This document shows, in pieces, positions 15,772 through 25,110 of a DNA stretch of 44,341 bases. Numbering within the stretch: position 1 is the stretch's first letter; each line of letters starts with the position of its first letter. The DNA is from Desulfotignum sp. (lineage in GTDB: Bacteria; Desulfobacterota; Desulfobacteria; Desulfobacterales; Desulfobacteraceae). The stretch lies in assembly GCA_021737445.1 (NCBI GenBank), contig JAIPDY010000001.1, forward strand, positions 1 to 44,341, given 5' to 3'. The position numbers and the translations under genes were made by a program. The notes below the pieces were generated by a model that was given only the letters and a program-made list of their open reading frames with translations, did no database searches and was not told where the DNA came from.

Positions 15772-16287
15772 TTATAATTTCAAATCATAGATTTCAGACA
15801 TGTTTCTGTATTTTTCATTATAATCCAGTCCATAACCGACAATAAATCCTTTTTCAAGGGAAAAACAGGCATATTTTACATCAATTTTATTTTTTCGCCG
15901 TTCATGCTTGTCAATGAGGGTGCAGATATTCAGGGATCTGGGGTTGAGGAGATTGATAAACTCAACGATTTTGCACAAAGTGCTGCCGGTGTCCACAATA
16001 TCTTCCACCAGCAGGATGTCCCGGTCTTTGAATTCCAGATCAGGCTGTTTGGTGAACACAATCTGACCGGTGGAATGGGTGCCTTCATAGGAAGAGGCGC
16101 CTATAAAATCAATTTCATGGTCCACACCTATCTGACGGGAAAGGTCTGCCATAAAAATAAAGGCCCCTTTTAAAATCCCCACCAGTATGAGATCTTTGTC
16201 CTGATAGTCCCGGGTGATCTGTTCTCCGATTTCCCGGATTCGTGCCTGGATGGCCTGCCGGGAAATCAATGGAATAAAGTCAGGCAT
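15772..16287 (-). CDS. hpt: Hypoxanthine phosphoribosyltransferase
   Basis: A 171-residue purine salvage enzyme. The PRPP-binding signature ILLVEDIVDTGSTL lies at 91-104. The flexible-loop region SSYEGTHSTGQI at 65-76 and the substrate-contact DKHERRKNKIDVKYACF near 124-141 fit bacterial HPRT. It converts hypoxanthine (and guanine) plus PRPP to IMP (GMP). The end IVGYGLDYNEKYRNM is the typical C-terminal motif. The gene begins six bases after the dnaJ-like gene ends and is followed by the DUF3426 gene 12 bases later. Confidence 0.95.
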   Translation of the reverse strand: MPDFIPLISRQAIQARIREIGEQITRDYQDKDLILVGILKGAFIFMADLSRQIGVDHEIDFIGASSYEGTHSTGQIVFTKQPDLEFKDRDILLVEDIVDTGSTLCKIVEFINLLNPRSLNICTLIDKHERRKNKIDVKYACFSLEKGFIVGYGLDYNEKYRNMSEIYDLKL

Positions 16288-16293
16288 GGTGCG

Positions 16294-17241
16294 CTACAAC
16301 CCTGTGGTTTTAAGTTCCTGGATCAGTTTTTTCTGCTTGTCGGTCATTTTTTTGGGCATCTCTATATTAATCACAACAAACAGATCTCCGCAACCATTTC
16401 CTTTCATATGGGGAATGCCGTGTCCGGGCAGGCGCATTCTGGCCTTGTGACTGGTACCGGCAGGCAGTGTCAGGTTCATGGTTTTTCCGGACGGGGTGGG
16501 GATTTCCAGCTTGTCTCCCAGCAGTGCCTGGGTCAGTTTCACAGACTTGGTCAAAAATACATCGTTTCCATCAATGGTGAATCCGCCGGCAGGCACTGGG
16601 TTGGATTTTATGTACAGGTTTCCGGCCGGTCCGCCATGGGGCGAGGCCTCCCCTTTGCCGGGGAGCCGGATTTTCTTTCCCCTGGTTAATCCTTTGGGAA
16701 TAGTGACCTCAATCGCATTGGTGGTACCGTCCTGGCTGATGGTGATGGTTTTTTTTGTGCCATGAATCAGCTCCTCTAAGGTCAGGGGAATTTCATATTC
16801 AATGTCTTTGCCCGGGGTTCGGGGCTGTGTCTGCTGCTGGCCGAAACCGCCTCCCATATTCTGGAAAAAAGGGTTGCCGCCGGAAAAACCGGAGCGGCCC
16901 CGGGGGCCGGCCTGGCCGAACGAAGCGGAAAATCCGCCCCGGCCTCCGCCAAAGCCAAATTCTTTCAAAATATCTCCCAGATCAAAATTTCTGAAAATAT
17001 CTTCCTGGGAATACCTTTGCTGGAAATCAGCAGATCCATAGGTGTCATATTGTTTGCGTTTTTCAGGATCACTGAGCACGGCATAGGCTTCGCTGATCTT
17101 CTTGAATTTATCCTCCAGGGATTTATCCCCTTTGTTTTTGTCCGGATGGTATTTCATGGCAAGTTTGCGGTAAGCTTTTTTGATTTCCGCCGCACTTGCT
17201 GTTTTACTGATGCCCAGAATTTTGTAATAATCATCTGCCAT
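16294..17241 (-). CDS. DnaJ-class co-chaperone (CbpA-like, no zinc finger)
   Basis: The 315-residue protein has a J domain (about 1-70, HPD at 32-34 in YHPDKNKGDK), a Gly/Phe-rich linker (about 95-145, GFGGGRGGFSASFGQAG) and the two beta-barrel substrate-binding domains (IEYEIPLTLEELIHGTKKTI onwards). The zinc-finger CXXCXGXG repeats of true DnaJ are absent, so this is the type II (CbpA-like) form. It stimulates DnaK ATPase and delivers substrates. It heads the dnaJ-hpt-DUF3426-Nudix run, with a plausible promoter at 17297-17324. Confidence 0.93.
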   Translation of the reverse strand: MADDYYKILGISKTASAAEIKKAYRKLAMKYHPDKNKGDKSLEDKFKKISEAYAVLSDPEKRKQYDTYGSADFQQRYSQEDIFRNFDLGDILKEFGFGGGRGGFSASFGQAGPRGRSGFSGGNPFFQNMGGGFGQQQTQPRTPGKDIEYEIPLTLEELIHGTKKTITISQDGTTNAIEVTIPKGLTRGKKIRLPGKGEASPHGGPAGNLYIKSNPVPAGGFTIDGNDVFLTKSVKLTQALLGDKLEIPTPSGKTMNLTLPAGTSHKARMRLPGHGIPHMKGNGCGDLFVVINIEMPKKMTDKQKKLIQELKTTGL

Positions 17242-17296
17242 TTTTTTCCCTCACAACATCTAACATAAATTGTTTTTCAAACTGTTTTTATGGTAA

Positions 17297-17324
17297 ATGA
17301 TAAGTGTCAACCTGTGCAAGTCAA
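17297..17324 (-). promoter_or_regulatory. Candidate promoter of the dnaJ-hpt operon
   Basis: On the minus strand TTGACT (17319-17324) and TATCAT (17297-17302) are 16 bases apart, each five of six consensus bases. The -35 overlaps the last codons of mnmG, so dnaJ can be transcribed independently of mnmG. Confidence 0.5.
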
Positions 17325-19204
17325 GCTGATTTATGGTTATTTGATGCTGCAATGGCCACCATGAGAACCGAGATGGCCGCAGGAGTCATGCCGTCGGTCC
17401 GGGAGGCCTGGCCAAGGGATTTGGGTTGAATTTTTTCAAGCTTTTCTTTGATTTCATTGGACAGGCCATGGGCATTGGTGTAATCAAAATTCTCCGGAAT
17501 CCGGATCCGTTCCAAATCCTTGAATTTTTTGATTTCATTGAGCTGCCGGGTGATATATCCTTCATATTTGATTTCCACCTCCACCTGTCTGGCCACCCGG
17601 GCGGAAACAGGCGCAATTGGCGGTGCAATATCCAGCAGATTCTGATAGCTGAGTTCAGTGCGTTTCAACAGCTGTTCCAGTTTGACACCAGTGGAGATGG
17701 GGCTGCTGCCCAGCGATTCAAGGCACTGGTTGGTGGCCTTATCCGGCTTGACAACCGTCTGTCTCACCCGATGGATCTCCCTGCGGGTCTGTTCTTTAAT
17801 TTCACGGCACAGGGCCAGGCAGTCTGCATCGACCAGGCCGTATTCATGGGCGATCCGGGCCAGCCTGAGGTCGGCATTGTCTTCTCTGAGCATGAGGCGG
17901 TATTCCGCTCTGGAGGTGAACATGCGGTAAGGCTCTGTGGTGCCCCTGGTGACCAGGTCATCGATCATGACACCCAGATATGCCTGGGACCGGTCCAGAA
18001 TAAAGGGGGGGCGCTTTTGAACTTTGCAGGCCGCGTTAATACCGGCCCACAGCCCCTGGGCACCGGCCTCTTCATAGCCTGAGGTGCCGTTGATCTGTCC
18101 GGCCAGGAAAAGACCTTTAATACGCTTGGTTTCCAGGGCAGGGGTCAGTTCCAGGGGGCTCACATAGTCATATTCAATGGCATAGGCCGGCCGCATGATC
18201 TGAGCCTGTTCCAGGCCTTTCACCGACCTGACCACCTGGTACTGGATTTCCAGGGGCAGGCTGTTTCCCAGGCCGGATGCATAAATCTCTTTGGTATGGA
18301 TGCCCTCATATTCCAGAATGATATGGTGGCTGTTCCTGTCCGGGAATTTGACGATTTTGTCTTCAAAGGATGGGCAGTACCGGGCGGACTGTCCTTTGAT
18401 ATGGCCTCCGTAAAGGGCTGAATATTTTAAATTTTTTCTGACAAGGTCATGGGTGTCGGCATTGGTATTTCCCATGAAACTGGGCAGCATCGGGGTGATG
18501 ATATTTTTTGTTTTAAAGGAAAAAGGGATGGGATCACTGTCTGATGCATGACGTCTGAAACATGAAAAGTCGATGCTGTCAGCATGAAGCCTTGGCGGGG
18601 TACCGGTTTTCATACGCCCCATGTCAAATCCGATCTCAGCCAGGTTATTTCCCAAATGAATGGATGCAAACTCCCCGGCCCGGCCGGCGTCTATTTTGCT
18701 GGCACCGATATGAACCCTGCCCCGCAGAAATGTGCCGGTGGTTATGACCACGCAACCGGCGTGGTATTCAACCCCGGTCATGTCCACGATGCCCGTGATC
18801 TGATTGTTTTCAATGATCAGATCCTTAACCATGGCCTGTTTCAGATCCAGGTTCAAACAGGTTTCCAGCACGGTTTTCATGTGCCGGGAATAAAGGGTTT
18901 TGTCATTCTGGGCCCGGGTGGAATGGACGGCCGGTCCTTTTCTGGTGTTCAGGGTCCGGTACTGAATGGCTGATGCATCAGTGGTCAGGGCCATCTGCCC
19001 GCCCAGGGCATCGATCTCCTTGACCAGCTGTCCTTTGGCCATGCCGCCGATGGACGGGCTGCAAGGCATGGCAGCGATCTTGTCCATGTCAATGGTCAAA
19101 AGCAGGGTGCTGCACCCCATGCGGGCTGAAGCAAGGGCAGCCTCACATCCGGCATGCCCGGCCCCCACCACGATCACATCATATTTATATAAATAAAAAT
19201 TCAT
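17321..19204 (-). CDS. mnmG: MnmG (GidA), tRNA U34 carboxymethylaminomethyl modification enzyme
   Basis: A 627-residue FAD protein of normal family length. It starts with the dinucleotide-binding motif DVIVVGAGHAGCEAALASAR and keeps the family signatures GGMAKGQLVKEIDALGG, RTLNTRKGPAVHSTRAQND, FLRGRVHIG, PSFEDKIVKFPDR, LFLAGQINGTSGYEEAGAQG and RAEYRLMLREDNADLRL. With MnmE it installs the cmnm5 group at the wobble uridine of several tRNAs using methylene-tetrahydrofolate and FADH2. No mnmE is in the window. It is divergent from the Fur-FeoA gene and separated by 118 bases. Confidence 0.97.
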   Translation of the reverse strand: MNFYLYKYDVIVVGAGHAGCEAALASARMGCSTLLLTIDMDKIAAMPCSPSIGGMAKGQLVKEIDALGGQMALTTDASAIQYRTLNTRKGPAVHSTRAQNDKTLYSRHMKTVLETCLNLDLKQAMVKDLIIENNQITGIVDMTGVEYHAGCVVITTGTFLRGRVHIGASKIDAGRAGEFASIHLGNNLAEIGFDMGRMKTGTPPRLHADSIDFSCFRRHASDSDPIPFSFKTKNIITPMLPSFMGNTNADTHDLVRKNLKYSALYGGHIKGQSARYCPSFEDKIVKFPDRNSHHIILEYEGIHTKEIYASGLGNSLPLEIQYQVVRSVKGLEQAQIMRPAYAIEYDYVSPLELTPALETKRIKGLFLAGQINGTSGYEEAGAQGLWAGINAACKVQKRPPFILDRSQAYLGVMIDDLVTRGTTEPYRMFTSRAEYRLMLREDNADLRLARIAHEYGLVDADCLALCREIKEQTRREIHRVRQTVVKPDKATNQCLESLGSSPISTGVKLEQLLKRTELSYQNLLDIAPPIAPVSARVARQVEVEIKYEGYITRQLNEIKKFKDLERIRIPENFDYTNAHGLSNEIKEKLEKIQPKSLGQASRTDGMTPAAISVLMVAIAASNNHKSA

Positions 19205-19264
19205 AACCTTTTATAATAAGAATGATATCGCATAAAATCAATAAGAATTTACATTTTCAGCTGC

Positions 19265-19293
19265 TTGACAGACCAGGTCAGCTATCATATCTT
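19265..19293 (+). promoter_or_regulatory. Promoter of the fur-feoA / feoB operon with an internal imperfect palindrome
   Basis: TTGACA (19265-19270) is followed after 17 bases by TATCTT (19288-19293). The spacer and -35 contain an imperfect inverted repeat, GCTTGAC and GTCAGC around AGACCAG, which could be a regulator site. It does not look like a classical Fur box. Confidence 0.5.
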
Positions 19294-19322
19294 AGTATGT
19301 TATTTTTACAGGATAAAAAAAC

Positions 19323-20300
19323 ATGATAAATACCCACGAGCAGGAAAAAAAACAGTTCATCCGGCTGTTTCAGGAACAAGGGCTGGACCGGTTTGATGAA
19401 CGGTTTCAGGTGCTTGAGGCATTTTTGCACCTGGATCACCATGTGACCCAGGCAGATATTGTCCAGCAGTTGAAAAAAGAGGGAAAAAAGCTGACCGATG
19501 AGTTTGTGTTCTCTTCCATGGAGCACCTGTGCCGGTTCGGGTTTGCCACCAAGGTCGAATTTGATCGGGAAGAAACCCTGTATGAGCACCGGCATCTGGG
19601 CATCCATCATGATCATATGATCTGTACCAAATGCGGCACCATTCTGGAATTCAAGGATGAGGCCCTGGAAAAACAGCAGCAGAAAATCGCCCAGGCCTAT
19701 GGATTCCATATGCTCCAGCACCGCATGGAGATATATGGATTTTGTGCCGCCTGCATGGCCAAAAGGCAGAAGCTGGTGCTTTTGCATAAAGCAAAACAGG
19801 GAGAACGGCTGACGGTGAAAGAGTTGGAAGCCGGCAGAAAAATGCAGCTGCGTATTTCTTCCATGGGATTGAAGATCGGTGATGAAATTGAAGTGGTTTC
19901 CAATGGATTTGGCGGACAGGTGGTGATTGCATCAGGTGAGACCAGGCTTGTCATCGGCAGCGGCATGGCCCAGAAAATCTGGGTGCAGCCTGTCGGCAGC
20001 GTGATGGATCTGCAAAAAAACGCAAAAGATGGTACTGTGACAGATCCGCAGGCAGTAAGACTGCTGCTGTGTGATATGAAAGCCGGTCAGGAAGGAACCA
20101 TTGTGCGGGTATCTGGTGAAAGCGCATTGCGGCGGCGTCTGCTGGAGATGGGAATCAACAGGGGAACCCGTGTTTATGTGGAAAAATATGCGCCGTTGAA
20201 AGATCCCATAGAGCTGGTTGTCAAGGGCTATCATATCTCCCTGCGTGTGGAGGAAGCTGCCCAGATTCTGGTTGAAAACGTAACAAACCGGAAACGATAA
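19323..20300 (+). CDS. Fur-family regulator fused to two FeoA domains
   Basis: The 325-residue protein has three parts. Residues 1-147 are Fur-like: a winged helix (VTQADIVQQLKKEGKKLT), then HHDHMICTKCG with metal-site histidines at 95-98, and two CxxC zinc pairs (Cys101/104, Cys141/144). Residues about 155-223 and 246-320 are SH3-like FeoA domains; the second has LRRRLLEMGINRGTRVYVEKYAP, here split as LRRRLLEMGINRG and TRVYVEKYAP, a clear FeoA signature. FeoA normally is a separate 75-residue cytosolic partner of FeoB. feoB starts two bases after this stop. The fusion would put iron sensing and FeoB assistance in one polypeptide. The DNA-binding half looks intact, so it may repress its own operon. 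Confidence 0.9.
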   Translation: MINTHEQEKKQFIRLFQEQGLDRFDERFQVLEAFLHLDHHVTQADIVQQLKKEGKKLTDEFVFSSMEHLCRFGFATKVEFDREETLYEHRHLGIHHDHMICTKCGTILEFKDEALEKQQQKIAQAYGFHMLQHRMEIYGFCAACMAKRQKLVLLHKAKQGERLTVKELEAGRKMQLRISSMGLKIGDEIEVVSNGFGGQVVIASGETRLVIGSGMAQKIWVQPVGSVMDLQKNAKDGTVTDPQAVRLLLCDMKAGQEGTIVRVSGESALRRRLLEMGINRGTRVYVEKYAPLKDPIELVVKGYHISLRVEEAAQILVENVTNRKR

Positions 20301-20302
20301 AA

Positions 20303-22474
20303 ATGAAACAGGAGCTGACCATTGCCCTGGCGGGAAATCCCAATTGCGGCAAGACCACGATTTTTAACAATCTGACCGGTGCCCGTCAGAAAGTGGGCAA
20401 CTGGCCCGGGGTCACCATTGAAAAAAAAGAAGGTTTTCTCAAATATCAGCAATATTCCGTGCGGGTGGTGGATCTTCCAGGTACCTACAGCCTGACTCCG
20501 TTTTCCATAGAGGAGATAACCACCCGGGATTTTATTCTCCAGGGAAATCCAGACATTGTGGTCAGTATTATTGATGCATCCAATCTGGAAAGAAGCCTGT
20601 TTCTGGCGCTTCAGATCATGGAACTGGGATGTCCTGTGCTTTTTGTGCTCAACATGGCGGATATGGCCCAGGCCCGGGGGATCCGCATCAATGAAAAAAA
20701 ATTGTCCGCTCTGCTGGATCTGCCTGTGGTGTTTACTGTGGGAAATAAAAATAAGGGCACAAACCGCCTGATTGAGGCTGCCATTCAGGAAAGTCTTGCC
20801 TTTGACAGGGGCAAAAAAAGCAGGGTTATCCGGTATGGCAATGAAACAGAAGCATGTATAAGCCAGGTGGAAAAGTTGCTTCAAAAGGCCCGGGCCGATG
20901 GGGACAGCACCCTGGTCCGCTGGCATGCCATCAAGATGCTGGAGGACGATGCCATTGAAAAACAAAAGATGCTGGCCCGTTTGCCTGAAAAAGGACCTGA
21001 TATAATTGATGCGGCAGCAGACTGCCGCAAACGGATTTTTAATCTGTTCCAGGATGATTTTGAGATTGTGATCACTGAAGACCGGTATGGGGTGATCGCC
21101 GGCATACTCAAGGAAACCGTTACCAATACCGCTAAAAAGCGCATTGACATATCCCGGAACATCGACCTGGTTCTGACCGACCGGTTTCTGGGAATTCCGG
21201 TGTTCATCTTTTTTATATGGGCCATGTTCCAGACCACCTTTACCCTGGGGGCCTATCCCATGGCCTGGATTGAGTCAGGGGTGGGGATGTTGACCGGCTG
21301 GCTGGATCATCTTCTCCCTCCCTCTCTGCTCAAATCGATGCTCCTGGACGGCATCGTTGCGGGCATCGGGTCGGTGATCGTATTTCTTCCCAATATCCTG
21401 ATTCTGTTTTTCTGCATTGCCCTGTTTGAAGATACCGGTTATATGGCCAGAGCTGCCTTTCTCATGGACCGGGTCATGCATACCGCAGGTCTCCATGGCA
21501 AATCCTTTATTCCCATGCTCATGGGGTTTGGGTGCAATGTGCCCGCCATCATGGCGGCCAGGACCCTGGAGCATCAGAAAGACCGGATTCTCACCATTTT
21601 GATGACTCCGTTCATGTCCTGTTCAGCCCGGCTGCCGGTGTATATTGTGCTGGCCGGCAGTTTTTTCGCACACAGGGCGGGAACTGTTATTTTTGGCCTG
21701 TATGCAGCCGGAATTATTATTGCCATTCTGTCAGGACGGATATTGCGGACCCTTTTTTTCAAGGGGGAAGAGGCCCCGTTTGTCATGGAACTGCCCCCCT
21801 ACCGCATGCCCATGCTCAAAAGTCTTCTTATCCATATGTGGGACAGAAGCAAAATGTTTCTGCGCAAGATGGGGGGGGTGATTCTGGTGGGGTCCATTAT
21901 TATCTGGGCATTGTCCAGCTTTCCCAAAAACATCACATATTCACAGGATTATCAGGCCCGGCAGGCGGAAGTGCGTGCCCGGTTTACTCAACAGCTTGAG
22001 ATGGCGGATGCGGATCAGAAACCGGTGTTACAAAGGGAGCTTGCCGCAAAGTTAAAGGAGATCCATACCGCAAAAGAGCAGGAACGGGTGGCAAAATCCT
22101 ATATTGGAAGGCTCGGCCATGCACTGGAACCGCTGTTTGCACCCATCGGCATCGGGTGGCAGGCCGGTGTAGCTCTTGTGACCGGGTTTGTGGCCAAGGA
22201 GGTGGTGGTGAGCACCATGGCGGTGCTTTACGGGGTAGGGGATACTGACGGCCAGGCCCTGGCCCTGGCATTGAAGCAATCGGGCATGACCCCGCAATCG
22301 GCATTGTCCATGATGGTGTTTGTTCTCTTGTACGTGCCCTGTTTTGCCACAGTGGCTGTTATTTACAGGGAAGCGTCTTTTAAATGGGCCTGCTTTAATA
22401 TAATTTATACCACCCTGGTTGCATGGACCCTGTCTTTTCTGGTATATCAGACAGGAATGATGTTACGCGGATGA
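20303..22474 (+). CDS. feoB: FeoB, ferrous iron transporter
   Basis: This 723-residue inner-membrane protein has an N-terminal G domain with G1 GNPNCGKT at 11-18, the switch region VGNWPGVTIEKKEG, G3 DLPGTYSL near 57 and G4 NMAD. The helical GDI domain follows, then the membrane part with two Gate regions: FEDTGYMARAAFLMDRVMH, split as FEDTGYMARAAF and LMDRVMH, with GFGCNVPAIMAART, and later GFVAKEVVVSTMAVLYG. It imports Fe(II), the main iron form under anoxia. It directly follows the Fur-FeoA fusion. An additional hydrophilic insert with coiled-coil character (about 555-595, rich in Ala, Glu, Lys, Gln) sits before the last helices. Confidence 0.97.
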   Translation: MKQELTIALAGNPNCGKTTIFNNLTGARQKVGNWPGVTIEKKEGFLKYQQYSVRVVDLPGTYSLTPFSIEEITTRDFILQGNPDIVVSIIDASNLERSLFLALQIMELGCPVLFVLNMADMAQARGIRINEKKLSALLDLPVVFTVGNKNKGTNRLIEAAIQESLAFDRGKKSRVIRYGNETEACISQVEKLLQKARADGDSTLVRWHAIKMLEDDAIEKQKMLARLPEKGPDIIDAAADCRKRIFNLFQDDFEIVITEDRYGVIAGILKETVTNTAKKRIDISRNIDLVLTDRFLGIPVFIFFIWAMFQTTFTLGAYPMAWIESGVGMLTGWLDHLLPPSLLKSMLLDGIVAGIGSVIVFLPNILILFFCIALFEDTGYMARAAFLMDRVMHTAGLHGKSFIPMLMGFGCNVPAIMAARTLEHQKDRILTILMTPFMSCSARLPVYIVLAGSFFAHRAGTVIFGLYAAGIIIAILSGRILRTLFFKGEEAPFVMELPPYRMPMLKSLLIHMWDRSKMFLRKMGGVILVGSIIIWALSSFPKNITYSQDYQARQAEVRARFTQQLEMADADQKPVLQRELAAKLKEIHTAKEQERVAKSYIGRLGHALEPLFAPIGIGWQAGVALVTGFVAKEVVVSTMAVLYGVGDTDGQALALALKQSGMTPQSALSMMVFVLLYVPCFATVAVIYREASFKWACFNIIYTTLVAWTLSFLVYQTGMMLRG

Positions 22475-22497
22475 TGGAAACACGGAAGGATTAAATA

Positions 22498-22962
22498 ATG
22501 AGGAGAAAACGATCCATATGTCAATCCATGTGTGTTTGGATGTTTTTGGTTATAACAGTCTTTTGTCTGGGTCCTGGCATTGCTGCTGCAAGTGAACGGG
22601 TGACTGTCAAGGTCAGTATCGCCAATATGCGATCGGGTCCTGGTACCAATTATGATGTTCTCTGGCAGGTGGAAAAATACCACCCGTTCCTTGTGGTGGA
22701 AAAAAAAGGCAACTGGGTTAAAATAAAGGATTTTGAAGGAGATATGGCCTGGATTCATTCCTCACTTCTGGCAGAGGTAGAAGCGGTTATTACCAAAAAA
22801 TCCAAATGCAATGTCCGGGCCAGACCCACCACAGAAAGCAGTATTTTGTTTACGGTTGAAAGGGGTGTGCCTTTTAAGGTGATCAAGCGTGAGGAAAGCT
22901 GGATATACATCGAGCATGCAGATGGTGAAAAAGGATGGATATACAATACCCTTGTCTGGTAA
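22498..22962 (+). CDS. Secreted protein with two bacterial SH3 domains
   Basis: The 154-residue protein has an N-terminal signal sequence (residues 1-35, MFLVITVFCLGPGIAAAS) and two bacterial SH3 repeats. The first is at about 38-92 (VSIANMRSGPGTNYDVLWQV, GDMAWIHSSLL) and the second at about 95-154 (SKCNVRARPTTESSILFTV, GEKGWIYNTLVW). Such domains often bind cell-wall peptides. The gene follows feoB by 23 bases and may be read with it, but I see no reason to link it to iron. No catalytic domain is attached. Confidence 0.85.
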   Translation: MRRKRSICQSMCVWMFLVITVFCLGPGIAAASERVTVKVSIANMRSGPGTNYDVLWQVEKYHPFLVVEKKGNWVKIKDFEGDMAWIHSSLLAEVEAVITKKSKCNVRARPTTESSILFTVERGVPFKVIKREESWIYIEHADGEKGWIYNTLVW

Positions 22963-23000
22963 TATGACAATTAATTTTTTTACAAGAAGGTGAAAATAAA

Positions 23001-23699
23001 ATGGTAAATCAGAATGTGTCCAATGAGCGGAAAAAAGAGCTGCAGCAATTGGATCCTCTGCAGAGAAATCTCTTAAAGGCGATGGCCTATGCCGGGACAT
23101 ATAAAAAACAGTTGTTATTGATTCTGGGGGCAATGGTGCTGGTGGCAGTGGTGTTTGCCGGTATCATGATCAGTTTTCAACGATCTGAAAACACGGCATC
23201 CAATCTGGTTGCCGAAGCAATGAACCGCTACAACACCCTGGCGGATGATCCGAAAGCGGCGTATCAGGCAGTGAGGCAGGATTTTCATGCCGTGTTGAAT
23301 GACTATGCCAATACCAGTGCCGGCAGGATGGCCCAGGTCAGATATGCAGGTATCTGCATGGATGCCCAGGAGTATGACAAAGCGCTGGAGTGGTATGAAA
23401 AAGCCCTGGAAAACGTTGGAAAACAGGCTGAAATGCGCAATTTTCTGCTGTCTTCACTGGGACATGCATGGCTGGCCAAAAACAACCAGGAACGGGCGGA
23501 ATTTTATTTTAAACAGATTGAAACCGGTAAATCAGATCTGCTCAAAGATGAATCCCGGTTTGTACTGGCAAAGATCTATGAATCCCGTCAGGACACGTCA
23601 GCAAGCAAAAAGATGTATGAGATGCTTGTCAAAGAGCATGCTGATTCCATCTATTTAAACCTGGCCCAGGATATGATCGATCCTGTTTCTGTCCAATAG
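23001..23699 (+). CDS. TPR membrane protein, YfgM-like
   Basis: The 232-residue protein has a short cytoplasmic start, a membrane helix at about 38-58 (LLLILGAMVLVAVVFAGIMI) and a periplasmic tail of tetratricopeptide-type helices (for example YAGICMDAQEYDKALEWYEKA, split as YAGICMDAQEYDK and ALEWYEKA). It resembles YfgM/ancillary SecYEG-type TPR proteins, which interact with envelope chaperones. The function in this organism is not certain. It ends ten bases before the convergent response-regulator gene. Confidence 0.8.
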   Translation: MVNQNVSNERKKELQQLDPLQRNLLKAMAYAGTYKKQLLLILGAMVLVAVVFAGIMISFQRSENTASNLVAEAMNRYNTLADDPKAAYQAVRQDFHAVLNDYANTSAGRMAQVRYAGICMDAQEYDKALEWYEKALENVGKQAEMRNFLLSSLGHAWLAKNNQERAEFYFKQIETGKSDLLKDESRFVLAKIYESRQDTSASKKMYEMLVKEHADSIYLNLAQDMIDPVSVQ

Positions 23700-23709
23700 A
23701 ACGGTTTTT

Positions 23710-25098
23710 TTAGTCTTTGATATTGAGTTCTTTGTCCAGGTTATATTTTTTCAACTTCTGGTTAAGACCGCTTTTGCCGATACCCAGAATCTGTGCCGCT
23801 TTTGTCTGGACATTTCCCGATAGATTCATGGCCCTTATAATCATGCGCTTTTCGACCGCAGTAAGGGTTTCTGCAAGGCCCACCCCTTCTGGAATCCCCT
23901 CCAGATCAAGAGTGCTGCCTGATGTCTGCCGGATATGGGGCGGCAGGTCGGCAGAGGTGATGATATCTTCCGGTGCAAGGATGACCGATCGTTCAATAAC
24001 GTTTTCAAGTTCCCGGACATTGCCGCTCCAGGGGTGATCACACAGGATCTGTGCCGCATCTTTGCTGATGCCTTTTATCCGGCTTGTGGATTCGGATTCC
24101 TGTGTGAATTTTTTGATAAAATGATTCATGAGTAAAGGAATGTCTTCCGGACGTTCCCGCAATGGTGGAATAACTGCTTTGACAACATTCAGGCGATAGT
24201 ACAGATCTTCTCTAAAACGTTTTTTGGCCACTTCCTCTTCAAGGGTTTTATTGGTGGCTGCAATGAGACGGAAATCAACAGGAATGGGGGTGGTGCCCCC
24301 CACCCTATCAATGGTTTTTTCCTGCAGAACCCGCAGCAGTTTCACCTGGAGGGGCATGGGCAGTTCTCCGATTTCATCCAGGAACAGGGTGCCTTTATCA
24401 GCCAGTTCAAACCGGCCTTTTTTTAATGCAGCAGCACCGGTAAAAGCCCCTTTTTCATGCCCGAATAATTCGCTTTCCAGAAGGGATTCAGCAAACGCCG
24501 CACAATTGACTGCCACAAGGGAGTTGTCCTTGCGCTGGCTGTTATAATGAATGGATTTGGCCACCAGCTCCTTGCCGGTGCCGCTTTCCCCTTCAATCAG
24601 GACAGCGGCATTGGTGGGGGCCACTTTCCGGATGATATCATACAGTTTCTGCATGGGTTTGCTTTTGCCGATGATGTTGTCAAATTGATATCGGGTCTGG
24701 ATGGCATCCCTGAGGCGGGCATTTTCCTGGACAATCCTGTACATGGAGATGGATTTGCTGATGTGGGCGATCAGGGCCTCGTTTTCAAAAGGCTTTAAAA
24801 TAAAGGTGTAGGCACCTTTGTGCATGGCTTCCACCGCTTTTTCTACGCTGCCGAAGGCGGTCATGATAATCACGGGCAGATCCGGTGTGATCTCCTTGAT
24901 TTTTTCCAAAAGATCGATACCGGTCATCCCCGGCATTTTTACATCGGTCAAAACCAGGTCGATGATCTGGGATTTCAGCAGATCCAGGGCTTCCATGCCG
25001 CTGGCTGCAGTGAACGATGTATACCCTTCTTCCTGGAGGACTTCACTTAAAATGAGGCGGTAATGTTTTTCATCATCAACAATCAATATGCTTTCCAT
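23710..25098 (-). CDS. Sigma-54-dependent response regulator (NtrC family)
   Basis: The 462-residue regulator has a receiver domain (phospho-acceptor Asp52 in LTDVKMPGMTG, Lys102 in FILKPF), an AAA+ domain (Walker A GESGTGKE at 170-177; GAFTGA at 217-222, the sigma-54 contact loop; Walker B LFLDEIGELP) and a Fis-type helix-turn-helix near the end (VQTKAAQILGIGKSGLNQKL). It should activate sigma-54 promoters when phosphorylated by the kinase encoded 12 bases upstream. The architecture is that of AtoC/ZraR/PilR. The pilM operon lies just beyond the kinase, so control of pili is possible, though I found no convincing -24/-12 promoter ahead of pilM. Confidence 0.95.
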   Translation of the reverse strand: MESILIVDDEKHYRLILSEVLQEEGYTSFTAASGMEALDLLKSQIIDLVLTDVKMPGMTGIDLLEKIKEITPDLPVIIMTAFGSVEKAVEAMHKGAYTFILKPFENEALIAHISKSISMYRIVQENARLRDAIQTRYQFDNIIGKSKPMQKLYDIIRKVAPTNAAVLIEGESGTGKELVAKSIHYNSQRKDNSLVAVNCAAFAESLLESELFGHEKGAFTGAAALKKGRFELADKGTLFLDEIGELPMPLQVKLLRVLQEKTIDRVGGTTPIPVDFRLIAATNKTLEEEVAKKRFREDLYYRLNVVKAVIPPLRERPEDIPLLMNHFIKKFTQESESTSRIKGISKDAAQILCDHPWSGNVRELENVIERSVILAPEDIITSADLPPHIRQTSGSTLDLEGIPEGVGLAETLTAVEKRMIIRAMNLSGNVQTKAAQILGIGKSGLNQKLKKYNLDKELNIKD

Positions 25099-25110
25099 GA
25101 TAAAACTCTC

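Noticed and set aside
19205..19264. Fur box upstream of the Fur-FeoA gene
   Set aside because: The AT-rich stretch has only partial resemblance to GATAATGATAATCATTATC and no clear inverted repeat.
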